From positions 4,340,001 to 4,404,000 of the forward strand of contig NZ_CP031705.1 in assembly GCF_022701255.1 (NCBI RefSeq): a stretch of 64,000 nucleotides of DNA, read 5' to 3'. Shown here piece by piece: positions 28,433 to 37,200 of the stretch. Position 1 is the stretch's first letter. Each line of letters starts with the position of its first letter. The translations under genes were made by a program, and so were the position numbers. Below the pieces are notes generated by a model that had not been told where the DNA came from, made no database searches, and saw nothing but the letters and a program-made list of their open reading frames with translations. This DNA is from Microcoleus vaginatus HSN003 (lineage in GTDB: Bacteria > Cyanobacteriota > Cyanobacteriia > Cyanobacteriales > Microcoleaceae).

Positions 28433-28714
28433 TTAGTTGTCGTTGGGCGAGGGCGATCTTATCAAAGGGATATCGTCAGGGATGTTGGAGATATCGATGC
28501 GTAGCAATCTAGCCACGGTTTTGGGCGAAAGCTTTAACTCCCGGCATAGGGCGAAGAAATTATCCGCCCGTGGCATTTTCCGACAATTAACCCAGGAGTT
28601 CACTGTATTTAGAGAAACTCCTAGGTTTCGGGCTAGTTGTTCCTGAGTAGCTTCAGCCAATTGGATAGCTTCTTGAATAGTTTCTGGTTTGAGATAGTCT
28701 ATATCTTGATTCAT
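28433..28714 (-). CDS. XRE-family HTH regulator, cassette 3
   Basis: A 93-residue HTH protein: TQEQLARNLGVSLNTVNSWV (about residues 23-42) is a clear helix-turn-helix of the Cro/CI type. Its tail IPLIRSPSPNDN matches that of the cassette 1 regulator. It sits 3' to the palindrome at 28359-28372 and divergent from the third leader, which leads into the gene at 29073. It is therefore the candidate direct controller of that gene. The three array regulators share size and layout but not recognition helices. Confidence 0.87.
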   Translation of the reverse strand: MNQDIDYLKPETIQEAIQLAEATQEQLARNLGVSLNTVNSWVNCRKMPRADNFFALCRELKLSPKTVARLLRIDISNIPDDIPLIRSPSPNDN

Positions 28715-28715
28715 T

Positions 28716-28767
28716 CAACTAAAGTTATACAGCTTTAGTTGGCAAAGAGAAACTTTCCAACTAAAGT
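28716..28767. promoter_or_regulatory. Divergent promoter/operator of cassette 3
   Basis: Three half-sites of the type caactaaag: 28716-28724, its inverse at 28733-28741, and 28758-28766 (the last as palindrome caactaaagttg). The rightward promoter is TTGGCA at 28739-28744, a 17-bp spacer and TAAAGT at 28762-28767, again overlapped by the operator. Confidence 0.6.
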
Positions 28768-28950
28768 TGTAAGTGACGGACATGACAGAAGACGGTTGGG
28801 CGAGCCTACTTTCGTCAAAATGCAGGTTTGAAGAACCGCCTGATTTTTCGTGTCTATCAATTGTGCTGGCATACCCAAGCGTATGTTCCGGGCAAGGGCG
28901 CATACCTCAAGCCTCTTTTCCTCAACCCCGAGGAGGTGATGCCATGTAAA
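28768..28950 (+). ncRNA. Conserved leader transcript of cassette 3 (putative)
   Basis: Leader immediately upstream of the only long rightward gene of the array. It ends with a strong ribosome site (aggagg) followed by the sequence gtgatgccatgtaa, that is, a start codon next to a stop codon (ATG TAA), just before the palindrome at 28951. A 56-residue frame from 28782 ends at this TAA but is not kept in the other cassettes. Confidence 0.35.
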
Positions 28951-29072
28951 AGGTCGATCGACCTCACAGGACAACACAACTCAAAATTGTATCAAAGATC
29001 CAGACCAAAACTTCTCCTTTGCGATCGCACAACTTCCGTGCTATCGTGCCCTTTCTCGAACCATTCCAGATC

Positions 29073-30071
29073 ATGTCCACATCAATTGACAACTTCTACC
29101 TAGGCGATGTCGCCTCCAACTTTCACTTTGCAGGCCCGCTGCTAGACTTTGAAGAAGAAATCCAGAATCAATCTCCCTTTCACGATTTAGACTACCTGAC
29201 AGGCGAAATTAAAAGGGGATTCCTCGACTACGTGCGTCAAGGAATCATGCTAGACGCGATCCGAAAGCTGCGATTGTACAAAGACAAGTTCAAAACTTTT
29301 AAAAGTTACTGCGAACAAGCATTAGGTCGGCAGTATTTTTACTGCACACAAATTATCAAAGCTGCTGGAATTTGCCTGCGCTTAATTAAAGCAGGATTTG
29401 AGATTTTGCCTAGCTGCGTTGCTCAAGTTGTCCCTTTGTTCAAACACGCAATTACCGACCAATATGGCGACTGTCGTTTACAGGAAAAGTGGCAAGAAGT
29501 TGTCGATGTCATACCAAAAGAAAGGATTACTGCAGTAACTATTGCCGAAACCGTTGACAACAATCCCAACCTCCGGCTCAAACAAATTCGCATTAAAACC
29601 GACACCTACGCCCTTTTAACGAAAAAAGCAGCCGCAGCAGGCCTGTCAATTTCGGAATTTTTGGCAAGGTTGGTTGGCGAATACAATCCCAGAAATTTAG
29701 AGCAGCCAGCGGAACATACTCCCGAACAAGAGGAGATTTTAGACCAATTAGACGCGGAGTTTAAGAAGCCGGCAACGGAAAAGACTTCAACTTCTGCCCA
29801 AGGCAAAGTTAAGTCTAAAGGTTTTGGCGTGAAAGTGGAGCCGAAAGGTGGTAAAAAGGAAGTTAAGGCGAAAAGTTCTGAAGGGGAAGTTAAGGCGAAA
29901 AGTTCTGAAGGTGAAGTTAAGTTGAAAAATCGGCAAGCTGAAATCAAAGCCGAGAAACAGTCGAATTCATTTAATGAGAAAAATCATGAAGTCATCTGCC
30001 CAAAATCCAATCATGCGTCAACTGAAATTAATGGAGGTTCAACTGAACGAAATTCAGTGCCACCTTATTAA
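29073..30071 (+). CDS. Putative DNA-binding protein downstream of the XRE array
   Basis: A 332-residue protein from the ATG at 29073 (MSTSIDNFYLGD); a TTG at 29019 would add 18 residues. Residues about 35-165 (KTFKSYCEQALGRQYFYCTQIIKA... LPSCVAQVVPLFK... WQEVVDVIP) resemble the helix-turn-helix/KorB-like region of plasmid and phage proteins. Residues about 175-215 (KTDTYALLTKKAAAAGLSIS) look like a ribbon-helix-helix. The tail is Lys/Glu-rich with an exact 9-residue repeat (VKAKSSEGE). I infer a DNA-binding role, perhaps plasmid- or phage-derived; function is unproven. It is the only long gene served by the array's last promoter. Confidence 0.6.
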   Translation: MSTSIDNFYLGDVASNFHFAGPLLDFEEEIQNQSPFHDLDYLTGEIKRGFLDYVRQGIMLDAIRKLRLYKDKFKTFKSYCEQALGRQYFYCTQIIKAAGICLRLIKAGFEILPSCVAQVVPLFKHAITDQYGDCRLQEKWQEVVDVIPKERITAVTIAETVDNNPNLRLKQIRIKTDTYALLTKKAAAAGLSISEFLARLVGEYNPRNLEQPAEHTPEQEEILDQLDAEFKKPATEKTSTSAQGKVKSKGFGVKVEPKGGKKEVKAKSSEGEVKAKSSEGEVKLKNRQAEIKAEKQSNSFNEKNHEVICPKSNHASTEINGGSTERNSVPPY

Positions 30072-30240
30072 AGCCACTGTGTTGAATTGGTGGCAAATAG
30101 TTTTGCCTGACGGTCAGAAGATTGCGATCGAGCACGCGGGCGCCGGACACTGGATTTTTCGGGCGAACGGGCTTGAGAAATCTCATCCAGAAGTGCGGCT
30201 AGCGGTGTTAAGAGCGATCGCCCAAGGCTGTCGCAGGTAA
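29974..30240 (+). CDS. Small hypothetical protein overlapping the previous gene
   Basis: Open frame of 88 codons overlapping the last part of the preceding gene by up to 98 bp in another frame. Starts at 30013 and 30031 (MEVQLNEIQC) would shorten the overlap. The non-overlapping part (LNWWQIVLPDGQKIAIEHAGAGHWIFRANG) looks like real protein with a small beta-rich fold. No family is recognised. It is probably co-transcribed with the putative DNA-binding protein. A ggacacgg hairpin follows at 30251. Confidence 0.5.
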   Translation: MRKIMKSSAQNPIMRQLKLMEVQLNEIQCHLIKATVLNWWQIVLPDGQKIAIEHAGAGHWIFRANGLEKSHPEVRLAVLRAIAQGCRR

Positions 30241-30574
30241 GTTATCAGAAGGACACGGTTCAGTGCCGTGTCCAGAGAGGGGCTGATGGGGTGGTGGACT
30301 GGTGGGCGATCGACATTGCTTAAGGTTGCGATCGGAGTCCAAGATTTAGGCGATCGAGTAATGCTTCTAAATTCGTAAGTGTTCGTTGTTTTATCTTTTA
30401 ATGCTTCGGTAATCGTGTTTTTTCTCGATGGTGGCGGGAGTTGTCGCAGCAATCCCTTTTTTTAGCTCGATGGTAGCAAGTCATGGCTGTCAGTTGCACT
30501 GAGTCAGGGGCTGGGGTGCGAATGGGCGATCCTAAGTAAGGTAATATAGATTGATGGAGTAGCTACGCCTTGAC
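30241..30574. other. Intergenic region, hairpin only
   Basis: A 334-bp stretch beginning with a ggacacgg/ccgtgtcc hairpin (30251-30273), a likely terminator for the upstream pair. The remainder shows nothing recognisable. Confidence 0.4.
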
Positions 30575-30918
30575 ATGAAACTACCTGACTACACCACTGC
30601 TTATAAATACCCGATTAAAAGTAAGGTAGAACTGGAAGCGGAGTTTAATAACCTCGCAGAATAATGGCGTGCCCAGACAAGGATGCTGTCATTGGTTGCA
30701 CAGAAAGAAGTCAATGCAGCCAACTTATCAGAGAATTATTGGCATGGGACAGCCTGTTGCACCATTGATTTTGCGCTATCTTGAACAAAAACCCGATCGT
30801 TAGTTTTGGGCGTTGAGCGTCATTAGTGGTGAAAATCCAGTAAAAACCGAACAGCGCGATCGGATGTCCCAAATGGCTCAAGCGTGGATACAATGAGGGA
30901 AAAAACGGTTATGTAATT
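30575..30918 (+). pseudogene. Decayed gene of a small conserved hypothetical family
   Basis: Starts MKLPDYTTAYKYPIKSK and can be followed through LVAQKEVN, YQRIIGMGQPVAPLILRYLE and FWALSVISGENPV to MAQAWIQ. The order matches a small cyanobacterial and archaeal family of unknown function as I remember it. Three in-frame stops (after EFNNLAE, after EQKPDR where TGG would be expected, and after AWIQ) and about two frameshifts show it is no longer functional. Confidence 0.6.
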
Positions 30919-30930
30919 ATATTTAGACAT

Positions 30931-31206
30931 ATGGTTAAAATTATCTGGACTGACTATATGCAATATAGAGCCGAGTTAAGGGGGTTTGACTTAAGTATCT
31001 TGGAAAATATTATTAGATTTTCGGGAGAAAGGTATGATGACACAGTAACGGGAACTCAAATTGTTGTGGGTAAACATAATCAGGAATTGGTTATGATACC
31101 TTATGAAACAAACGAAGATTCTATTACTCCGATCACTGTGCATACAACTACTCGTCAACAAATAAAGTTTCGTTTAACAAGTGGGAGATTTGTAATTTAT
31201 GAATAA
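30931..31206 (+). CDS. DUF4258-like protein, putative toxin of a DUF4258/DUF2283 pair
   Basis: A 91-residue protein with the layout of DUF4258 proteins (small RelE-like fold): YRAELRGFDLSILENIIRFS, then VGKHNQELVMIPYE and a C-terminal strand RFVIYE. It overlaps the next gene by 8 bp, which indicates co-translation. DUF4258-DUF2283 pairs are common in cyanobacteria and are suspected to be toxin-antitoxin-like; this is a family-level inference. Catalytic residues cannot be assigned. The coding region is AT-rich compared with the flanking regions. Confidence 0.7.
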   Translation: MVKIIWTDYMQYRAELRGFDLSILENIIRFSGERYDDTVTGTQIVVGKHNQELVMIPYETNEDSITPITVHTTTRQQIKFRLTSGRFVIYE

Positions 31207-31426
31207 TCCAAAAATGGCGTATTTTGAAAAAGAGGATATTCTTCATTTAAGGATTTCTGATGAACTGGAAGTCGGAAGTGTGGAAATTAGCCCTAATATT
31301 ACGGTAGAACTTAATGAAGCGGGTGAATTAATTGGGATAGAGATTATTAATGCTAGTGCTTTTATTCGAGATTCAATTTTAGAATCTGTGCAAGCGAGAT
31401 TATTAACAGTCTGTGGAAATAAGTAG
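31199..31426 (+). CDS. DUF2283 protein, partner of the upstream gene
   Basis: A 75-residue DUF2283 protein. The family signature is seen in MAYFEKEDILHLRIS, then ISPNITVELNEAGELIGIEIINAS. It is a small beta-rich protein, probably the antitoxin or regulatory partner of the overlapping upstream gene. The start at 31199 lies inside that gene's last codons. Promoter elements were not identified; both would be transcribed together. Confidence 0.82.
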   Translation: MNNPKMAYFEKEDILHLRISDELEVGSVEISPNITVELNEAGELIGIEIINASAFIRDSILESVQARLLTVCGNK

Positions 31427-31506
31427 TTGATTCGTTAATTAGAATGATAAAATCCTAATTATCATGGGTTGTTCAAGAAAATTTAATAATAAGTAACCTA
31501 TACGGG

Positions 31507-33996
31507 GTGACTAAAAATATGACTGTAAATGAGCCGACCATAAGATTTAAAATAGTCATACCAGATGAATGGAGTAATAAGGAAAAAGGTGATTTTTGGG
31601 AAGATGTGTCAGCAGCTTTATTCCGTAAATATCAATGGGAAGTGACTCAAAATATAGAATTTGAAGGAATGCAGACTGATATCTACGTCAAGAATTCAGA
31701 GACTAATGAAAGAGGATTAATTGAATGTAAATTTCAGAAAAATTCTATAGATATAGATCCTCGATATATAGATGCTCCTACTATATTCAAGTTAATGGGT
31801 CAAGCTCTTTACAAAGAAGTTGACTTTGCCTACTTACTCTCAACTTCCGATCTTAATGGAAAGGCAAAAGCGGTTGTTTATGAATATAAAGATAAACAAA
31901 ATAAACCATTTACGTTAGTGAGTTGGAGTTCAGATAAACTTGCTAAAGTATTTATGGATTTACATAATATTAAACTCCCTGAAATCGATCAAATAAGTGG
32001 TCGTGTTGAAACCATTACATTATTAGTAACGCATAAAAAAGAATTTTTTTGGGTTGCGGAAGAAATGGGAGAGAGTAATATTCCAGAGTGTGCTACTATT
32101 TTCCCAACTCCCAAGACTAAAAGCTATTTGAGTTCAGAAGAATGGAAAAAATACTTTTCCCTTCATAAAATCTGGGAAAATCTTGAAATTACTGTTTTCA
32201 ATCCAAGAGTAATTGAGCCTAAAGATAAATTAACTAACCAGTCGATTTTAGAAGTTAAAAAAGTAACAGTATCGAAAATTAATCAGGCTGATAGTTTTGA
32301 TGATTACCATCGTCCATCCCGCCCAGAAGATTTTTTTGGACGTGAGACACATCAAGAGAAGTTTTGGGAGTTTGTCAAAAATGTAAGGGATAAAACCACA
32401 GACTTAAGAGTTGTTTCTTTTTCGGGAAATACAGGGTTAGGAAAATCATCTTTAGTTCTTAAATTAGCATCACAATGCGGTAGTAAATCAGAAAACGAAG
32501 ATAAGAGAAATGTCTATATATATCATATAGATGTTACGAGCGTCAACGAAAAAAACGCAAATCTATTTGTAAGTGCCGCTATTATAAAAGCATTAGAAGG
32601 TGCTATTGATAGTAGATTTGTTGAGATTCCTAATCACCTAGTATCTATAAATCCTGAATCACCTTTTCATAGTGAATCAATTCGATTATTAATAGAAAAT
32701 CTTGAAAATAGTGATAAGGTGATCGTAATCTTTTTCGATCAATTTGAAGAAATTTTGACTAAAGATGCACTTTCATCTCTTTACGGGTTGTTTAAGGACG
32801 CAGCTTATGAGATTGATTCTTTAAAAAAGAATATAGTTTTAGGTTTTTGCTGGAGAACCGATGTTCATTTACCCCCAGAACATCCAGCATCTTCTACATG
32901 GGAAAAGCTACAAGAGCGACTAAAAAATATTAAGTTGGCTGAATTTTCTGAGTCAGAATCATTAGAATTATTAGATGGATTTCAGGAATATGTAACAACT
33001 AAGAAAGATAAAGAATTAGAAATAATTACAAAAGCCACTTCGTTGCGTGACAATCTTTCTAGTCAACCTTGGTTCAATCAACCTTGGTACTTAAAAAGAG
33101 AGTGCGGTGAACTTTATAATCAAGATATTGATCAATCTAAACTTGATCCAGACCAGAACAAGGTTATAACCAAGTCTGATATCGAAACAAGCTTTAATAA
33201 AGATATTCAGGGAGCTATTATCACTGGAGATGATAAGTGTTTAAAGTATATAGCTAAATTTTCTCCAGTTTCTAAGATGGATGTACGCCGCGAGTTTAAT
33301 AAAGATGTAATTAGTAGCCTCTTAAAAAGCAAGCTAGTTATTGAAACTGGGGAAAACTATAAAATCTACTGGGATATATTTCGTGAATATTTGTTGGATG
33401 GTAAGCTACCTGAAATGATAATAAGCTATAGACCCCGAACTAAGATTTCAACTCTTTTAAAAATCTTTAGATTACTTAAGAGTTGTGAAACAATATCTGA
33501 CTTAGCAAGTGGATCGGGATATGGGAATGGCATAGTTACAAATGCTGTTCTGGATTTGCAAAACTTTTTTCAAGTAACAAGAAATAAGGAAAACGATAAA
33601 ATAAGAGCATCAGAGATATTTTTAAATTTAAAAAATGAGGAAATAGCTGAAGAATTAGCGGAAAAAATTGAGGCTCATGTAGTTATCAAAAAAATGTACG
33701 AAAAACTGAATCCAGGTGAATCAATGTGGCAAGATGAATTTCATAAATTGCTCGGAGAAATATGGTTTGAGGGAAAAGAAATGAACCAAAAAACTTTAAG
33801 CGATTACGCCAGCAAAATGTTGTCCTGGTTTTATTTTGCTGGTTTGCTTGAAAGAAAAGAAGATTGGCTAGTAGTCAGACCAACTCATCCAAAGCAGGGA
33901 AAACAAAAGGGGAAACCTGAAGATTGTGATGTTAGTAATAAGCGTAAAATATCTAAATGGAGCGTAGGACACCCCTCCTTATTGGACTTGTTATAA
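31507..33996 (+). CDS. Nuclease-NTPase fusion (Mrr-like plus STAND/AAA ATPase), putative defence protein
   Basis: An 829-residue protein. Residues 25-130 form a PD-(D/E)XK nuclease domain: Glu32, Asp58 (MQTDIYV) and Glu73-Cys-Lys75 (LIECKFQ). Residues 275-560 form an NTPase introduced by PSRPEDFFGRE, with Walker A GNTGLGKSS (about 306-314) and Walker B VIVIFFDQFEE (about 404-414). The C-terminus (about 590-829) contains winged-helix-like segments. The GTG at 31507 or the ATG at 31519 can start it. The coding DNA is strongly AT-rich, a sign of transfer. Such nuclease-STAND architectures are associated with anti-phage defence; that role is inferred here. Confidence 0.75.
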   Translation: MTKNMTVNEPTIRFKIVIPDEWSNKEKGDFWEDVSAALFRKYQWEVTQNIEFEGMQTDIYVKNSETNERGLIECKFQKNSIDIDPRYIDAPTIFKLMGQALYKEVDFAYLLSTSDLNGKAKAVVYEYKDKQNKPFTLVSWSSDKLAKVFMDLHNIKLPEIDQISGRVETITLLVTHKKEFFWVAEEMGESNIPECATIFPTPKTKSYLSSEEWKKYFSLHKIWENLEITVFNPRVIEPKDKLTNQSILEVKKVTVSKINQADSFDDYHRPSRPEDFFGRETHQEKFWEFVKNVRDKTTDLRVVSFSGNTGLGKSSLVLKLASQCGSKSENEDKRNVYIYHIDVTSVNEKNANLFVSAAIIKALEGAIDSRFVEIPNHLVSINPESPFHSESIRLLIENLENSDKVIVIFFDQFEEILTKDALSSLYGLFKDAAYEIDSLKKNIVLGFCWRTDVHLPPEHPASSTWEKLQERLKNIKLAEFSESESLELLDGFQEYVTTKKDKELEIITKATSLRDNLSSQPWFNQPWYLKRECGELYNQDIDQSKLDPDQNKVITKSDIETSFNKDIQGAIITGDDKCLKYIAKFSPVSKMDVRREFNKDVISSLLKSKLVIETGENYKIYWDIFREYLLDGKLPEMIISYRPRTKISTLLKIFRLLKSCETISDLASGSGYGNGIVTNAVLDLQNFFQVTRNKENDKIRASEIFLNLKNEEIAEELAEKIEAHVVIKKMYEKLNPGESMWQDEFHKLLGEIWFEGKEMNQKTLSDYASKMLSWFYFAGLLERKEDWLVVRPTHPKQGKQKGKPEDCDVSNKRKISKWSVGHPSLLDLL

Positions 33997-34125
33997 TCAC
34001 AAAGTGATATTTAATTTTTAATGGGTGATATTAGTTATCTACTACATTACTCATCTACAAAAAATCTCGGCTGCAAATCCGATCGCACCAAACCAAAATC
34101 ACAGGCTAACCAGACATTAAGGATG

Positions 34126-34202
34126 CGATCGCCCTCGACCTATCAAGTTCTACCAGATCGAGCGATCGCCCTTTAAAATCCCACCATACCATAAACCGCT
34201 TC
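34126..34202. repeat. Dispersed repeat shared with 10310-10383
   Basis: Contains taccagatcgagcgatcgcc and ccaccatacc followed by ataaaccgctt, matching the copy downstream of the GH31 gene. It sits just beyond the stop codon of the leftward hybrid kinase gene. Confidence 0.5.
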
Positions 34203-34235
34203 GACGAAATTTTCGGAGATGTCTAATACTCTGCC

Positions 34236-37200
34236 TTACTCTATTGGATGAAGCAATTTCTCAATTGTCTCCACTAACCTTTCAGGCTCAACAGGCTTGG
34301 GAAGATGCCTGTGAAATCCGGCTGCTAGTGCGTGCTGTTGATTTGTCTCACCTGCATACGCTGTCAGGGCGATCGCGGGAATCTCTCCTCCCTCCTGTGT
34401 GGATAGTTGTCTGACTTGACGAATCAACATATAGCCATCAATTTGTGGCATTCCAATATCAGCAATCAAAACATCTGGCTTAGATTCATTGAGCTTTTGT
34501 AGCGCATCTTTTGCCGAAGATACAGAGATCACTGTGGCTCCCGCTTCCTCCAAAATACATTGAACTAACTCTAAATTGTCTACTTCGTCATCAACGGCCA
34601 GGATACATAATCTAGCCAAGGGTGAAGTGTGAGCTTTGAGTGATAGATTATCGTTGTGGTCACTGTTTGCATCATTGCTTCTGGCTAATAAGGGAAGTGT
34701 GACAGTAAATGTTGCTCCCTGTCCTTCTCCAAAACTTTCGGCTTTGACAGTTCCACCATGTAGCTCAACGACGTGACGCACGATCGCTAATCCCAGCCCT
34801 AACCCACCAAAGGTTCTGGTAATACTGCTATCGGCTTGTCGAAATGTGTCAAATACATAGGGAATAAATTCTGGCTTAATCCCTTTCCCTGTATCCCTGA
34901 CTTGAATTTGAGCACAGGAATCAATCCTTTTTAGCTCAACTTCAACTCGACCTCCAGTTGGAGTGAACTTAATGGCATTTGTGAGCAAATTCCAGACAAC
35001 CTGTTGCAATCGGGTAGCATCTCCTAACACATCGCCGACATTGGGTTCTAGGTGAGTTTGAATTTGAATGTTTTTCGCTTGGGCGGCTAAACTAACTGTT
35101 TCGATTGCGGCTTTAAGAGTTGTTTTCAAATTAATAGGAGTAGAGTTCAAACTCAGCTTGCCTTGCAGAATGCGAGAAATATCCAGCAAATCCTCAATCA
35201 GTTGAACTTGCAACTGGGTATTGCGTTCAATCGTTTCGAGAGCTACCGCCGTCTTGCCAGAATCCAGAGTTCCCCTTCGCAGCAGTCGAGTCCAACCCAG
35301 AATCGGATTCAACGGAGTTCGCAATTCGTGCGACAAGACAGCTAAGAACTCATCTTTAATTCGGTTAGCTGCTTCTGCTTGTGTCCGTGCTTGCGCTTCT
35401 GACTCGTAGAGCCGTGCTCGGTCGATCGACTGCGCCGACTGCTGTGCCAATGCCAAAACGAAAGCGCGATCGCTCTCGGAAAGTGGGGGAACCGTCGAAA
35501 AACTCAGCGACAGTCCACCAACGGCTTGTCCTTCAATCAACAATGGCACTGAAATCCAGGCTTTTGAACCAACCTTGGCATAAGCTTGGGCTAAATCAGG
35601 ATAACGGGCAATTCGGTTTTCGATAGTTTCTAGCCAAACAGGTTGCCCACTTCGCACCGCTTCTGCCAGAGGATAGGGTGCATGAAGCGAAAAACTGCGC
35701 TGAAATTCTCCTACGTGCTCAAAGCCGATCGCTTGAATAATCTCCAGTTCGCTTGCATCCTGGTTTAATAGCGCAACCAAACCAGAACTCGCTCCCAGTG
35801 CGGACATTCCCTGTTCAATAATCACCTGAGCCACTTGAGCCGAGGTTAGCGATTCAGACAAAGCCGTCATCACCGCCAGCAGTCGAGCCGTCCGGTTTGC
35901 AGCGAGTTCGGCGGCTAATTTCGCTTGTTGTGTTTCATTATAGAGACGAGCGTTATCAATGGCGATCGCTGCTCGCTGAGCCAAATCTTCAGCCAGGGCA
36001 ATATCTTCCAGGCGGTAGTGGCGATCGGATTCAGTAAACACAAAGGTAATGCTACCCAACACGCGCCCGCGTGCCTGTAGGGGTGCAATGATGCAGGACT
36101 TTAACCCAACTCCACGTAAAATTTCCAGGTATTCAGCATTCGGCACTATGGCAACTAACTGTTCATCTGTAATCTCAGTCAGAATTTCAACCTGTCCTGT
36201 TTGTATGACTTTAGCCATGCCATACCCATCATCGAGATGTCTGGGAAAGCGTTGAGCCAACTCCCAGCCAAACTTCACTTTTTCAGGATCACAATGAGCC
36301 ACTGCAACCCGACCAATTGTGCGATCGTCATTCAGCAGATCAACACTACACCAATCTGCAAAATAAGGAACTGCCAACTTTGCAACGCTTTGGAGAGTTT
36401 GTTCATACTCTAGCGAAGAGGAAAGGACAGCACTCACTTCCGCTAAAAATGCTGATTTTTCCTGAGAAACCTCTGCTAAAGCACGGGCTGCCTGTTCTTG
36501 AACAAGCTGTACTCGTTCGTCTTCGGCTTGCTTGCGTTCAGTAATGTCGCTGAAAGCAGCAATGATATTGATAATTTGTCCCTCTGCGTCAAACAAAGGG
36601 GAAGCATTGATCGAGAGAATCCTGCGAGTTCCATCGGCATGGCTAATGCCATGTTCTATACCATAAACAGGCTCACCTGTTTGCATCACCCTCGCAAACG
36701 GCAGTTTCTCTTCTGGGAAAGGATGACCCTCCACGGTTGTAATGAACCAGGATGGATCGTTATAGCCTCGCTCCACAATGTCGCTGCGAGTTAATCTTAA
36801 AATCCTCTCTGCTGCCCTATTTGCGGCAATAATCTGTCCGGTAGAATCTAGAATAGTGATGCCATCAGGAATAGTTTGGAAGATGCTGGATAATTGCGCT
36901 TCACCCTCACGCAGAGCAGTTTCTGCCTGCTTGCGTTGTGTAATGTCGTGCATCACAACAACAGCACCCTGTTTTTCGCCGTTTGCGGCAATAATCGCCT
37001 GTCCAGTTGCTAACAGCATTCGCGCCGTTCCATGCTGGGGAACAATCATCATTTCCACATCACGAACGTTGTGTCCTTGCAAGGCCTGGAACAGGGGAAT
37101 ATCCTCTGTATTCATGAGTGTTTTGCCGTCGGGCAAATACAAGTTATAATACTGGGCCCATTTATCCGGTGGAACTGGCTGCTGAGGTAATCCATGAAAA

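Larger units (their letters stand above)
27211..29011. repeat. Array of three tandem XRE-repressor/leader cassettes
   Basis: An identical 14-bp palindrome, aggtcgatcgacct, occurs at 27214-27227, 27801-27814, 28359-28372 and 28951-28964, giving cassettes of 587, 558 and 592 bp. After each palindrome comes caaaattgtatca or a close variant, with a one-base change in the first copy. Within each cassette a leftward XRE gene is followed, on the other side of a divergent promoter region, by a conserved rightward leader (phrases such as caaaatgcaggt and gaagaaccgcct). Cassettes 2 and 3 are most alike in the leader; cassettes 1 and 3 share the 3' end of the XRE gene. This is best explained by serial tandem duplication. 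Confidence 0.85.
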
